Below are positions 45,750-55,400 of a stretch of 64,000 nucleotides of DNA, in pieces. The stretch is from contig NZ_PPSL01000006.1 in assembly GCF_002954265.1 (NCBI RefSeq), forward strand, positions 248,001 through 312,000, given 5' to 3'. Numbering within the stretch: position 1 is the stretch's first letter; each line of letters begins with the position of its first letter. The translations under genes were made by a program, and so were the position numbers. The stretch is from Flavipsychrobacter stenotrophus (lineage in GTDB: Bacteria > Bacteroidota > Bacteroidia > Chitinophagales > Chitinophagaceae). The notes beneath the pieces were generated by a model that was not told the DNA's origin, ran no database searches, and saw only the letters and a program-made list of their open reading frames with translations.

Positions 45750-45778
45750 GCGGCCTGCTGATCAACTCAGCAGGCCGC
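45750..45778 (-). terminator. Terminator of the TonB receptor gene
   Basis: 12-bp GC-rich stem GCGGCCTGCTGA / TCAGCAGGCCGC, loop GTTGA, followed by CTTTTTCTG on the minus strand. Confidence 0.9.
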
Positions 45779-45802
45779 ACTTTACTAAACACAATATTAT
45801 TT

Positions 45803-48643
45803 CTAGAACTTAACCTTTAGGCCAATAGTGAAATATCTGCCCGGTTTGTACATTTTGTAATCACGATCAATAGTGTTGCTATTGAACTTGCCGTCGCGAT
45901 CACTATCCTTCACAAAATGTACTTTTGAATCTAACAGGTTCTGTATACCAAAGTTGACCATATAATGATTTTTGAATATCTTAGATACGGTAAGGTCTAA
46001 AGACTGGAAAGGCAACTCACCAATGCTCTCACCTGCTTTCTCAGTAGTACCTACAGCATATAATCTTGCACCTGATACATTATATAACAATGAGCCCTGG
46101 AAACCGCTGGTAGTGTTCTGATAGAACATACCAAGGTTAACGATATATGGTGACTGGCCCTGCAATGTTGCATTTTGTATCTGTGATCTTGCTTTAGATG
46201 TATCAAAGGTTAACTGGCTCTTTGACAATGCAAGATTACCTACAACACTAAAGTCTTTAAGGAACTTAGTACCCAACTTGTTATCAAGGAAAACAAGGTT
46301 CTTACGTAGATCCAGTTCAACACCTGCAGTGTAGGCATTTTCCGCATTAAGGTAAGTGAATGCTTTATTATCACCCGTCTGACCTGGTATCAATACACGC
46401 TGAATAGAGTTCTTGATAGTTTTGTAGAAACCACCGATCTGGATCATTTCTCCTGAAGATGGATACAACTCATAACGAAGATCGATATTGTTCACTTCAG
46501 CTACCTTGAGCTGTGTACCATCGGGGCTGATGATAGTCGGGAACAATGAACCCTTATTACCTGCCAACTCATCAAAGTCATAGAAGAATATTGGTGCAAA
46601 TTCTCTAAATTCTGGTCTGTTCAATGTTTTACCATATGCAGCTCTTACAAGGCTCTTTTCAGAAAAGTTATAAGAAGCATTGACAGATGGCAACATGAAG
46701 TCAGTAGTGATCTTAGGAGAAACCGGATTCTGATTAATATAACCATCAATAGATTGTACATTATGCTCATAACGTACACCACCAACTATAGTAATATGTT
46801 TACCCAAAGGCAACTTAGCAGAAATAAATGATGCGATCAACTCATTCTTTGCATTGTACTTATCAAAGATGTTAGTTGTTTCATCCATGAGGAACTTCTT
46901 AGTAACACCAACATTTGAATCAGCAAAAATAGTATTGATATCAAGGTGAGTAAGTCTGCTCGCATTTGCACCATTACTAATTGTCTGTATGGTATAACCC
47001 AACTGCCTCATATCGAACGCTCTGCTCTTGAATTCAAGATAGTTACCGGCATTCAGGTCAAAGCTATATTCCTTGATCTTTATCTTTTGAGTGATCTGGT
47101 GACTGAAGCTATATCCTTTTTCATAAAGGGTCTGATACAAACGACCACCACCATTTATAGGATCTACCTGGTTAGCTATCGGGGCCTTATATACAGTATC
47201 GCCGCCTGTCTTTGTGTACTTTATCCTTCTCAGATCAGGCATATTCCTGAATACATCAGTATACCCAATTGTCCATGTATATTTTCTGCTATCGGTCTTG
47301 TTCTTGTGTGTACCTGTAAGCTGACCTGCGTAGGTAGCTTTGCTGTCATAACCCATAGCGTAAGACTGCTCATCTGCATTAGCAGCATACTCAGTATCAC
47401 GTACACTGTTTCTGATAGTTACAAAAGACTTGCCTACCTGGCTATACAAATTCTTAAACTCAATTTTAGTGTTACCCATTGAGAAACCAACGTTCTCCAC
47501 TATACCTACACTGGCATTGTTGGTGAACTGCCTGTCCATGTAGTTATAGCTTTTAGAATTGGTTGTATCCCAGTCCTGGCGGCTGATATTGAAATTGGTC
47601 TTTGTGTTAGAGTAAGACAAGCCGAATGTATTGCCGATGCTGAATGTTTTGCGCTTAAATACATTAGACAAAGCCATTGAGAATCTAACATCCGGACTAG
47701 CTGCTTTAGAATTGATAGCCCAATCATTACCAAATGCCTTTGAAAGAGAGTTGATGTTAGGATCTGTTCTCTCTAATCTTGCAGGTGTGCCCTTAGGTAT
47801 ATTACGGCTACCATCATCATAACCCAGCCAATCTGTACTTGAAGCTTTATTAGCGGTGAACTGCTCACCGGTAGTGTTCTGGCGAGAAGATGATGAGAGA
47901 CTAACACTCAGCTGATTCTTTTCCGGAAGTGATGTTGTGTATACCTTAACCATACCACCGGCAAAGTCGCCCGGCAATTCCGGAGAAGGAGTTTTGAAGA
48001 TCAGTATCCTGTCTATCAATCCACTCGGTATTATATCAAAAGAAAATGATTTTTTATCAGACTCACTACTTGGCGCACCGGCGTCGTTCAACCATACAGT
48101 ATTGTAACGATCAGGTAACCCACGCACTACTATAAAACGGTCATCTTGTATGGCTACACCCGGTATACGTTTTACCACATCCGCAGCACTGCGGTCAAGG
48201 GTCTTAGATATCTGCGATGCGCTGGTACCGCTTACTACCGCATTACTCGTCTTTATTTCATTTATTACAGCCGCTTCGGTATTAGTAGTTCTTTTAGCCC
48301 TTACTTCTACCGATTTCATTTCCTGCACCTCGGCCTTCATCCTTATATCTAAAGTAACATCGCTACCTTCCAGCTTTACGTTTCTTTTCTCTGTAGTAAA
48401 GGTGATATAGCTTACGCTCACAATATATTCACCGTTCTTAACGCCTGTAATTTCATACTTACCATCAATATCAGTAACCGCACCACCATTTGTTCCGTTA
48501 ACTGTATCTACACTCTTGTAAGTCACAATAACACCCACCAACGGAGCACTATTTTTATCTTCTACTACGGTACCTTTTATTACGCCACCAAATGACGTAA
48601 ACGAAAGAAGCATACAGAATAAAGGAAGGAAAAATTTGGCCAT
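45803..48643 (-). CDS. TonB-dependent receptor
   Basis: 946 residues from ATG 48641-48643; the open frame extends 75 bp upstream into a terminator and promoter region, so the later start is preferred. The order is signal peptide (FFLPLFCMLLSFTSFG), carboxypeptidase-regulatory-like domain (about 20-105: IKGTVVEDKNSAPLVGV), plug domain (about 130-250: RSAADVVKRIPGVAIQD, RGLPDRYNTVWLNDAG, ELPGDFAGGMVKV) and a 22-strand barrel ending in ...TIGLKVKF. It imports a ligand across the outer membrane using TonB-ExbBD energy. No SusD partner is adjacent; the next genes are a beta-helix T9SS protein and a haem lipoprotein. The ligand cannot be told from sequence. Confidence 0.94.
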   Translation of the reverse strand: MAKFFLPLFCMLLSFTSFGGVIKGTVVEDKNSAPLVGVIVTYKSVDTVNGTNGGAVTDIDGKYEITGVKNGEYIVSVSYITFTTEKRNVKLEGSDVTLDIRMKAEVQEMKSVEVRAKRTTNTEAAVINEIKTSNAVVSGTSASQISKTLDRSAADVVKRIPGVAIQDDRFIVVRGLPDRYNTVWLNDAGAPSSESDKKSFSFDIIPSGLIDRILIFKTPSPELPGDFAGGMVKVYTTSLPEKNQLSVSLSSSSRQNTTGEQFTANKASSTDWLGYDDGSRNIPKGTPARLERTDPNINSLSKAFGNDWAINSKAASPDVRFSMALSNVFKRKTFSIGNTFGLSYSNTKTNFNISRQDWDTTNSKSYNYMDRQFTNNASVGIVENVGFSMGNTKIEFKNLYSQVGKSFVTIRNSVRDTEYAANADEQSYAMGYDSKATYAGQLTGTHKNKTDSRKYTWTIGYTDVFRNMPDLRRIKYTKTGGDTVYKAPIANQVDPINGGGRLYQTLYEKGYSFSHQITQKIKIKEYSFDLNAGNYLEFKSRAFDMRQLGYTIQTISNGANASRLTHLDINTIFADSNVGVTKKFLMDETTNIFDKYNAKNELIASFISAKLPLGKHITIVGGVRYEHNVQSIDGYINQNPVSPKITTDFMLPSVNASYNFSEKSLVRAAYGKTLNRPEFREFAPIFFYDFDELAGNKGSLFPTIISPDGTQLKVAEVNNIDLRYELYPSSGEMIQIGGFYKTIKNSIQRVLIPGQTGDNKAFTYLNAENAYTAGVELDLRKNLVFLDNKLGTKFLKDFSVVGNLALSKSQLTFDTSKARSQIQNATLQGQSPYIVNLGMFYQNTTSGFQGSLLYNVSGARLYAVGTTEKAGESIGELPFQSLDLTVSKIFKNHYMVNFGIQNLLDSKVHFVKDSDRDGKFNSNTIDRDYKMYKPGRYFTIGLKVKF

Positions 48644-48657
48644 TTCTTTTTTTTCTG

Positions 48658-48665
48658 CAAAATTA
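48658..48665 (-). promoter_or_regulatory. -7 element (TAATTTTG) of the TonB receptor gene
   Basis: Exact TAnnTTTG match on the minus strand about 15 bp before ATG 48643; a possible -33 TTTTG lies inside the neighbouring terminator loop. Confidence 0.5.
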
Positions 48666-48669
48666 TAAA

Positions 48670-48694
48670 GGTCGCTCCTGCAAAAGGAGCGACC
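48670..48694 (-). terminator. Terminator of bshA overlapping the next promoter
   Basis: 10-bp perfect stem GGTCGCTCCT / AGGAGCGACC with TTTGC loop, then TTTATAATTTTG. It ends bshA transcription and overlaps the promoter region of the TonB receptor gene. Confidence 0.85.
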
Positions 48695-48757
48695 AATGTT
48701 ATCAAATTGCTTCGTCAATATTACCTTAATGTTAACACAGACGTATATCCTGTTTAC

Positions 48758-49900
48758 TTACTTTTTATATGCATCCACTACCTCGCGGTATAGCGCCTCG
48801 TAAAGTGGAATAATGTGCTGCCTTTCAAACTTTTTGGCCTGCGCCAGTGCTGCCTTTTTGAAATGGGCCATCTGATCTTCATCCTTTAGTATCAACATAG
48901 CATTGGCCGACATATCAGCCACATCACCAACGTTACTTAAATAACCTGTGACACCGTGTATATTGATCTCCGGCAATCCACCTGAATTTGTTGAAATAAC
49001 AGGTACACCACAAGCCATGGCTTCTAATGCCGACAATCCAAAGCTCTCAGTTGCAGACGGCAGAATAAACAGATCAGTAATACTGAGTATCTCACTTATC
49101 TGCTCCTGCTTGCCCAGGAATCTTATATCATTAAATATGCCCAGCTCTTTGGCCAGCTCTTCTACATTCTGCCGCTCAGGACCATCGCCTATCATCAGCA
49201 ATTTAGAAGGTATCTCTTTCTTCACATTATCAAATATCCTTATCACATCCTGCACTCTCTTTACCGCCCTGAAGTTGGACACATGCACCAGTATGCGTTC
49301 ACCATCGGGCGCCATCATCTGCTTAAAGTGGTTCTTGTCGGTCTGGTGAAAGCGCTTTACATCAACAAAATTGGGGATAACATGTATGGGCTTCTCTATA
49401 GCAAATGAACGGAGCGTTTCTTCCCTCAGGTTATCAGACACGGCAGTTATGGCATCACTCTCGTTAATAGAAAAAGTGACAACCGGTGCATAGGTAGGGT
49501 CTTTTCCTACCAATGTAATATCGGTACCATGCAGCGTAGTAATAAAAGGAATATCCAATCCACTCTTTTTCAATATCTGCCGTGCGAAAAATGCGGCAGA
49601 CGCATGAGGAATTGCATAATGCAGGTGAAGGAGATCCAGCTTATTATTAGTTATCACATTTACCATAGCACTTGCCAAGGCAGTTTCGTATGGAGGAAAT
49701 GCAAATAAAGGATAAGTTGGCACCTTTACTTCATGAAAATAAATATTGGGATGAAAGCTCTGGCTCAATCTTACCGGCTGCTCATAGGTAATAAAATGCA
49801 CCTCGTATCCCTTGTCAGACAAGGCCATACCCAGCTCGGTAGCCAAAACGCCACTACCACCAAATGTAGGGTAACAAACTATACCTATTTTCATATTCAT
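48758..49900 (-). CDS. N-acetyl-alpha-D-glucosaminyl L-malate synthase BshA
   Basis: 380 residues from ATG 49898-49900; ATG 49894 and TTG 49915 are alternatives. It is a GT4-family retaining glycosyltransferase that joins GlcNAc from UDP-GlcNAc to L-malate, the first step of bacillithiol synthesis. The match is strong: KIGIVCYPTFGGSGVLATELG, LHLHYAIPHASAAFFARQI, TLHGTDITLVGKDPTY, HVIPNFVDVKRF and PSATESFGLSALEAMACGVPVI (UDP-sugar site) are all BshA features. bshB and bshC are not in the window. Bacillithiol would be the organism's low-molecular-weight thiol. It lies 111 bp after the DUF4292 gene and may continue that transcript. Confidence 0.94.
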   Translation of the reverse strand: MNMKIGIVCYPTFGGSGVLATELGMALSDKGYEVHFITYEQPVRLSQSFHPNIYFHEVKVPTYPLFAFPPYETALASAMVNVITNNKLDLLHLHYAIPHASAAFFARQILKKSGLDIPFITTLHGTDITLVGKDPTYAPVVTFSINESDAITAVSDNLREETLRSFAIEKPIHVIPNFVDVKRFHQTDKNHFKQMMAPDGERILVHVSNFRAVKRVQDVIRIFDNVKKEIPSKLLMIGDGPERQNVEELAKELGIFNDIRFLGKQEQISEILSITDLFILPSATESFGLSALEAMACGVPVISTNSGGLPEINIHGVTGYLSNVGDVADMSANAMLILKDEDQMAHFKKAALAQAKKFERQHIIPLYEALYREVVDAYKK

Positions 49901-50010
49901 GGTTATCGCCGGCAAATATCATCTTATTGCGGCAATTTGCAGCAATAGCAATATTGGTTTTAATAATAAGGTAAGATTGCGTTTTTAACCCGCAATGAAA
50001 ATGATCAGGA

Positions 50011-50895
50011 TCACTTTGTAGAATAACTCGTCGGAATGGCAAAAGGAGTTTCTAATTGTTTATCAAACTCCATATTCTGTAATTCCATCTCCAGCAAGAA
50101 CTTATCATTCCCGTTCTGAATATTTACAGATCTGGACGACGGTATTTTTTTCCCGTTTACCGCTTCAAAATTATCATATCGCAGCGTAGCCTGCGGGCCA
50201 TTTGGGGCGAGTGTACTTACCCGATTGCTCAACAATACACTGTCCAATTTCCTGTAATCAAGATCTTGTGCGTAGCTACTATCCTGCACTTTTACTAACC
50301 ATGAATTGCCCAATACCGCTATATCCCTAATATTACCGGGCCTGAGTGGCTCACCAATTATGAGGTTCTGTAACGTAGCAAAATCAACCTGTGTAGGCAG
50401 TATCTTGGCCACATCGGTAAGTGCTATTCGGGTGCCCGTTTTCTGAATATAATTGATCATAAAGAAACTATCGCGGGTGATGTACGCCCTCGCAGCATGC
50501 ACCATGCCGCCAAGAGCTGTAATATCTACCCATATTACAGAATCTTTCTTCACTCTTATATTGGCTGTAAAGTCCTGTTTATCCTCAGGCCCCTCAAAAT
50601 GCACTTTCGCCTTGCTTGTAAAAGTCACAAACTGAACCCTGTTGTTGTAGATTGGTAAGATCATATCTACAAGCTGTTTCATCATTCCCGTGGTATCAGG
50701 TAGCATGCCAACAGTATCCTGCTCAGGGAGCACTATCCTCCTCCGGTTGGGATCATTAACTACTATTTTGGTAGTATCGGGAACTGTAACAGTTGTGGTC
50801 TGCCTTTTTTTACCGGACGCTAGTCGCTGTAAAGAGCACGAGTCCAGCAAGAACATTACTGAGAGCAACAGGCTGCCGCATAAAAATCTATTCAT
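50011..50895 (-). CDS. DUF4292 lipoprotein
   Basis: 294 residues from ATG 50893-50895, which overlaps the end of the preceding TPR gene by 8 nt; an earlier in-frame start is less likely because it would precede the signal sequence. It has a lipoprotein signal (LLLSVMFLLDSC, lipobox LLDSC), a Thr-rich linker (TTTVTVPDTTK), then a beta-rich LolA/LolB-like domain (about 70-290: VQFVTFTSKAKVHFEGPEDKQDFTANIRVKKDSVIWVDI). DUF4292 proteins are conserved in this position in many Bacteroidota and are thought to work at the outer membrane, possibly in lipoprotein or lipid handling. The assignment is from family memory, not function. Confidence 0.88.
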   Translation of the reverse strand: MNRFLCGSLLLSVMFLLDSCSLQRLASGKKRQTTTVTVPDTTKIVVNDPNRRRIVLPEQDTVGMLPDTTGMMKQLVDMILPIYNNRVQFVTFTSKAKVHFEGPEDKQDFTANIRVKKDSVIWVDITALGGMVHAARAYITRDSFFMINYIQKTGTRIALTDVAKILPTQVDFATLQNLIIGEPLRPGNIRDIAVLGNSWLVKVQDSSYAQDLDYRKLDSVLLSNRVSTLAPNGPQATLRYDNFEAVNGKKIPSSRSVNIQNGNDKFLLEMELQNMEFDKQLETPFAIPTSYSTK

Positions 50896-52621
50896 ACAAT
50901 TTCTCTTCGCTGATCTTTTTATCCAACCTTGGGTCGGCAACGCCTTTTTCTTTGGCAATTTTCCAGTTCTGGAGTGCCTTTGCCTTGTCTTTTAATTTAT
51001 AATACACATCTCCGAGGTGATCATAAATCGTACCATCAGCTTTGCGGTCATTGGCATTGGCAGCCCTTTCTATATTTTCACGTGCCTTCTCATAGTCGCC
51101 CATCTTATATAATATCCAGCCGTAGGTATCCAGGAAGGTTGTTTCGTTGGGCCGCAACTGCAATGACTTTTCAGACATCATCCTGGCCTTATCCAGCTTC
51201 TCCCCTCTTTCCGACAAAAAGTAGCTATAGTTATTCAAGACGGTGGCGTTCTTTGGTTCTTTTTCAAGTGCTTTGTCAAATGAATTATCCGACAACTGAT
51301 ATTGTTTAGTGGTGTTGTACACTTCCCCAAGCATTGAATAGAAATCCGTCAGCTTCTTTGTATCAGAGTCCGGTATCATATCAATTGCCCGGTTAATGGC
51401 ACTGATAGCAGCGGGATATTCTTTCTTATTATAATGACCCAAACCATTATAATAATGGACAATAGCCTGGTTAGGGAACAAACGAAGTACCTTCTCGCTA
51501 TACTTGATCAATGAATCAGTTGCATTCTGATAGGCATAGGCATTCAATAACCTATTCCATATCTCAAAGTTGGATGCCTTTACAGCCAATGACTTTTTGT
51601 ACTCAACAATAGCCTTATCGATCTGCTGATCAGAAGCAAGGAAGTCGCCATAAGTACCCAGCAATTGTGCATCTCCCGGATGTTGGTCAATTAACTGCAA
51701 CAATAAAGGAATTCCCTCGGTGTTTTGCGCGGCATCTGATAAGTTCTGAATGTAAATGTAAAAGAGTTGTATTTGGGTTGTGGCGTCGAGTTTTGGATTC
51801 AATATCCCCTTTTTCGCATAAGCACGAAAGTTTAGCGAATCACCTGTTTTCAAATAGTATTCAGAGAGTCCCATCTCAATTACCGGGTCTCCGGGAATGG
51901 CCTTTTCGGCATCCTTGTACACCTCCAATACCTTTTCGGGCATCTTGTTATTTTCGTAGAGGTCGCCAAGCAGTTTGTAATACTTGCTATTCCTGGCATC
52001 CTGGCTGATCAGCTGACGGGCCACGTCAGTGGCTTTATCTACTTTATCCATCTCCAGGTAAATACTTACCTTCTGCATCAGGATATCGTCATCAGACCCG
52101 CTTAGTACCAGTGCTTTGTCCAGGTAGATCAAAGCTTCACTGTATTTTTTTGCCCTTTCGTAGTAGGAAGATGCCTGCATGGCATAATTAGCGTCCCCAT
52201 TCTCCTTGTCCGCTACACGGGCAGCAACATCGGCAGCTTCCAGAAACTTACCTTGCCTTGCCAGCAAAGCAGAATAATTAATATTATACCACTTATTGTC
52301 TTTTGAAAGAGCAATTGCTTTTTTGATATTTGCTTCCGCTTTATCAGTCTTTCTAGCCTCGTCATACAATACCGATAGCTCATAGTATCCTACAGCATTA
52401 TTAGGATCCAGAACAGTAAATTGTTCAAACAGATCTATAGCGCCTTTAGTATCGTTATGTTGTTTGGCTTTCTGTGCTTCAAAATACAATTCATTGACTT
52501 TCACAGACTTTACATCTGTGCGATGAGCCAATGTATCGAGCACTTCCTGTCCATACACATTGTTAGCAGCTATAGCTGCTAACAATGGCAAGACGGTATA
52601 CAATAAGAATTTTAACCTCAT
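50888..52621 (-). CDS. Exported tetratricopeptide-repeat protein
   Basis: 577 residues. A signal peptide (MRLKFLLYTVLPLLAAIAANN, cut near VYGQ) is followed by about 13-14 TPR units (A/G at 8, A at 20, P at 32; for example AIDLFEQFTVLDPNNAVGYY, ALIYLDKALVLSG, ARENIERAANAN), filling residues 40-575. It should be a periplasmic or outer-membrane scaffold that binds a partner protein. It overlaps the nucleotidyltransferase stop by 4 nt (ATGA) and the DUF4292 start by 8 nt, so the three are translated together. It resembles TPR genes that sit between a sugar nucleotidyltransferase and DUF4292 in other Bacteroidota. Confidence 0.88.
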   Translation of the reverse strand: MRLKFLLYTVLPLLAAIAANNVYGQEVLDTLAHRTDVKSVKVNELYFEAQKAKQHNDTKGAIDLFEQFTVLDPNNAVGYYELSVLYDEARKTDKAEANIKKAIALSKDNKWYNINYSALLARQGKFLEAADVAARVADKENGDANYAMQASSYYERAKKYSEALIYLDKALVLSGSDDDILMQKVSIYLEMDKVDKATDVARQLISQDARNSKYYKLLGDLYENNKMPEKVLEVYKDAEKAIPGDPVIEMGLSEYYLKTGDSLNFRAYAKKGILNPKLDATTQIQLFYIYIQNLSDAAQNTEGIPLLLQLIDQHPGDAQLLGTYGDFLASDQQIDKAIVEYKKSLAVKASNFEIWNRLLNAYAYQNATDSLIKYSEKVLRLFPNQAIVHYYNGLGHYNKKEYPAAISAINRAIDMIPDSDTKKLTDFYSMLGEVYNTTKQYQLSDNSFDKALEKEPKNATVLNNYSYFLSERGEKLDKARMMSEKSLQLRPNETTFLDTYGWILYKMGDYEKARENIERAANANDRKADGTIYDHLGDVYYKLKDKAKALQNWKIAKEKGVADPRLDKKISEEKLYE

Positions 52622-53625
52622 ATTTGTGTTGAAAAATCACCAAGGCTCATTTCCCTTGGCTTTTCACTGTAATTTACCTCTTTTCCCAACATTGATGTGT
52701 GGAGGTTGGCATTTTTAACAATAGTATTTACGCCTATAATGCTGTTCACTATACGTGAGTCTTCAATTACCGCACCTTTTTCAAGAGATACGTGAGGGCC
52801 AACAACTGAATTGCGCACCACAACGTTCTCGCCAATAAAGCATGGCTGTATGATCACGGAGTTATCTATTGTTGCAGAAGCCGCAGTCAACTTTTCGGTC
52901 TTTTGCTTTATCTCCAGTATACGCTGATTAGTGTAAACAGTTGCAGCCATGTTACCGCAATCCAACCACTCCTGTACCTGGTCGGTATAGAACTTCACGC
53001 CATTTTGCAGCATGTGATCCATTGCATCGGTGATCTGGTATTCACCTTTCAGCATAATATTATTATCGATAAGGCGCTGCAGTTCTTTTTTCAGGCCTGC
53101 GCCGTCGCGGAAATAGTAAACGCCTATAATAGCAAGATCAGATACGAAATCCTTCGGCTTTTCTACAAATGCTTCGATCTCGTTATTAGCATTCAGCTTT
53201 ACCACACCAAATGCACTGGGATCTTCTACCTTCTGCGTCCATACTATTGCATCTTTGCTCTTGTCAATGCTGAATTTTGCATCAAACAATGTATCGGCAA
53301 AAGCAATGAATACATTACCATCCAGCGTATCAGATGCGCACAAAATAGCGTGCGCTGTTCCCAAAGCTTCATGCTGATAGCATATCTTACCCTTGGCACC
53401 AAGCGCTTCAGCTACTTCTACCAGGTGCTTTTCTACTTCCTTTCCAAAAGTAGGGCCTATGATAAAAGCTATTTCTTCCACTTTTTCATTGCTTGTTGCC
53501 AAAATATCTTCAACAAGGCGCTGAACGATAGGCTTACCAGCAACATGCAAAAGTGGTTTAGCTGTAGTTAAAGTGTGCGGGCGCATACGCTTGCCCATTC
53601 CTGCCATTGGGATAATGATATTCAT
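52618..53625 (-). CDS. Sugar-phosphate nucleotidyltransferase with beta-helix tail
   Basis: 335 residues. The N-terminal Rossmann-like domain has the NTP-binding loop MAGMGKRMRPHTLTTAKPL and GTAHAI..., as in RmlA and GlmU-type enzymes. The C-terminal about 80 residues contain hexapeptide repeats (IDNSVIIQPCFIGENVVV, SVVGPHVSLEKGAVIED) forming a short left-handed beta-helix. It activates a sugar 1-phosphate (glucose-1-P, GlcNAc-1-P or mannose-1-P; which is undecided) with an NTP, feeding surface polysaccharide synthesis. It lies 66 bp downstream of dut and overlaps the TPR gene by 4 nt. Confidence 0.9.
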   Translation of the reverse strand: MNIIIPMAGMGKRMRPHTLTTAKPLLHVAGKPIVQRLVEDILATSNEKVEEIAFIIGPTFGKEVEKHLVEVAEALGAKGKICYQHEALGTAHAILCASDTLDGNVFIAFADTLFDAKFSIDKSKDAIVWTQKVEDPSAFGVVKLNANNEIEAFVEKPKDFVSDLAIIGVYYFRDGAGLKKELQRLIDNNIMLKGEYQITDAMDHMLQNGVKFYTDQVQEWLDCGNMAATVYTNQRILEIKQKTEKLTAASATIDNSVIIQPCFIGENVVVRNSVVGPHVSLEKGAVIEDSRIVNSIIGVNTIVKNANLHTSMLGKEVNYSEKPREMSLGDFSTQI

Positions 53626-53691
53626 CTGAAATGTTAGTTATTTTTTGAAAGAATAAATTAATAAATAAAAACCGAGCCATATTAGCTCTCA

Positions 53692-54126
53692 CTATACGCC
53701 AGAGTGCCCAAACCCTCCGGCACCTCTAGTAGTTTCATCTAGCGATGCCGTTTCCAGCCATTCTACCTTTTCGTACCGGGCCACTATCATCTGCGCAATA
53801 CGCTCACCGTCATTAATTACCTGGTCTTCGGTAGACAGGTTGATCAATGGCACCATTACTTCTCCCCTGTAGTCGCTATCAATTGTTCCAGGTGTATTTA
53901 CCAGACTCAGGCCTCTTTTTATTGCCAATCCGCTACGTGGGCGGATCTGCGCCTCGTACATCTCAGGCAAGGCCATAAACAACCCTGTTGGTATAAGCCT
54001 GCGCTCCATTGGCTTCAATGTTAGCGGTTCGGGCAACCATGCCTTTATATCCATACCGCTCGATCCTGCGGTTTGATACGCCGGTGTGTCGTGCGGAGAT
54101 TTATTTATTATAGCTACCTGTACCAT
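53692..54126 (-). CDS. Deoxyuridine 5'-triphosphate nucleotidohydrolase (dUTPase)
   Basis: 144 residues from ATG 54124-54126; an upstream ATG at 54147 would overlap the promoter. All five trimeric dUTPase motifs are present: [40 protein letters not shown] and [10 protein letters not shown] with the C-terminal Phe that covers the uracil. It hydrolyses dUTP to dUMP and pyrophosphate, keeping uracil out of DNA. It starts the dut / nucleotidyltransferase / TPR / DUF4292 run; a -7 element at 54145-54152 gives it its own promoter. Confidence 0.96.
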   Translation of the reverse strand: MVQVAIINKSPHDTPAYQTAGSSGMDIKAWLPEPLTLKPMERRLIPTGLFMALPEMYEAQIRPRSGLAIKRGLSLVNTPGTIDSDYRGEVMVPLINLSTEDQVINDGERIAQMIVARYEKVEWLETASLDETTRGAGGFGHSGV

Positions 54127-54144
54127 GTTTTTTATGAATGCGTG

Positions 54145-54152
54145 CAAAGGTA
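54145..54152 (-). promoter_or_regulatory. -7 element (TACCTTTG) of dut
   Basis: Exact match; the predicted transcript start near 54139 lies downstream of an alternative ATG at 54147, which supports ATG 54126 as the real start. Confidence 0.6.
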
Positions 54153-54182
54153 AAAAATATGAGATAAGTTTTATGTTATTAC

Positions 54183-55400
54183 TTACCCCGCGATTTTTTG
54201 CCTGTTAAAAAATAATAATGAACTAAAAAATGCGTAAAAAAGTAATCCATGCTGTGTAGCCAACACACTCTCAGTAAAGAAGGTGATGCCTAACACCAGC
54301 AATAAGTAAATGTATAAATTATCGCGATTCTTTAACGCCTTAAAAAAATGCATGCCTAGAGCCAGAAGAAATAAAGCTATCCCGGGTATTCCGAGTGATA
54401 TCCAATGATAGAAATATTCATTATGGGGATCGAATGCATTGACATCGCGACCATAGTACATGGAGTAAAAAAAGTACTTCTGTTTTAGCAGGTACAATAG
54501 CCTGCCGGGGCTACACCCGGTCACACCATACCTTTTCACCATGTCCAGATCTACAGCCAGTATCATCTTCCGCTCATGTATCGAATTATCTGTTACATTT
54601 TGTTTCAGACTGGTACCCATCCCGGCCATTTCGTTTACCCTCTGGCTTACAAATGGCACAAAAACATACGATAGAACCATTAATGCGGCTACACCAACAA
54701 ACAACCATTTATATTGCTTCAGCTTACGCCTTCTTAGCCATGCAGTGTGAATGAACATCAGTGCCAGGGCTATTAATGGCGACTTTGCCAGTAGTGGCAA
54801 CAAAAATGCCAGCTGTATATAAAACAGGGAATACTTCAATATCCTGTTCATATTATCTGCATTCAATAGCAATATACCTATTGCCAAAACCAGGTACATG
54901 CTAATATAGGTAGGGTGAATACTTGTAAGGTCCTCAAAGAAAATACGATACGTGACGTGGTTCACACCATGAAATCCATCCGGCGCAAGGGCATATTTCA
55001 CCACAAACCACCCATTAGCTATAACACAGATACCTACGGAAAAATAGACGAACCAGGCTAATTCACCAATTATCGTCCTTATTTTTTGCGGAGAAATTGA
55101 AGCGTAAACAAGAGGCAATAGCAGGTAAGAAAGTTTGTACTCACAAAGTGTCTCGCTTACATGCCGGTAGCTGGCGGGTGTAAATAGCACTGCAACGAGG
55201 TATAATAGATACAATGCACCTAAACCTAAAGCCGGTATATAATTGCCAATAGGTGTCCTTTCCTCATCCTCAAATGTTCTAAAAATAAACCATGCAGATG
55301 ATACAAATAGTGCGATAACCTGCACCTGCATGGGCAGAAAAAAGGAGAGCATCAGCACCCTTGCAGCATACTTGTCTATAACTGCTTTATTTCCGCCCAT
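54183..55400 (-). CDS. O-antigen ligase / polymerase family membrane protein (Wzy_C)
   Basis: 405 residues with about ten membrane segments and a large periplasmic loop between the later ones. The loop carries [17 protein letters not shown] and VTGCSPGRL, then [15 protein letters not shown], the pattern of the Wzy_C (WaaL) domain in which conserved Arg and His residues take part in transferring polymer from undecaprenyl diphosphate to lipid A-core. With an ABC-type exporter in the same locus, a ligase (WaaL) role is more likely than a polymerase. It overlaps the upstream glycosyltransferase stop by 14 nt. Confidence 0.85.
   Translation of the reverse strand: MGGNKAVIDKYAARVLMLSFFLPMQVQVIALFVSSAWFIFRTFEDEERTPIGNYIPALGLGALYLLYLVAVLFTPASYRHVSETLCEYKLSYLLLPLVYASISPQKIRTIIGELAWFVYFSVGICVIANGWFVVKYALAPDGFHGVNHVTYRIFFEDLTSIHPTYISMYLVLAIGILLLNADNMNRILKYSLFYIQLAFLLPLLAKSPLIALALMFIHTAWLRRRKLKQYKWLFVGVAALMVLSYVFVPFVSQRVNEMAGMGTSLKQNVTDNSIHERKMILAVDLDMVKRYGVTGCSPGRLLYLLKQKYFFYSMYYGRDVNAFDPHNEYFYHWISLGIPGIALFLLALGMHFFKALKNRDNLYIYLLLVLGITFFTESVLATQHGLLFYAFFSSLLFFNRQKIAG

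Noticed and set aside
46946-47482. 178-residue open frame opposite the TonB receptor
   Set aside because: Shadow frame inside the barrel coding region; no start context.
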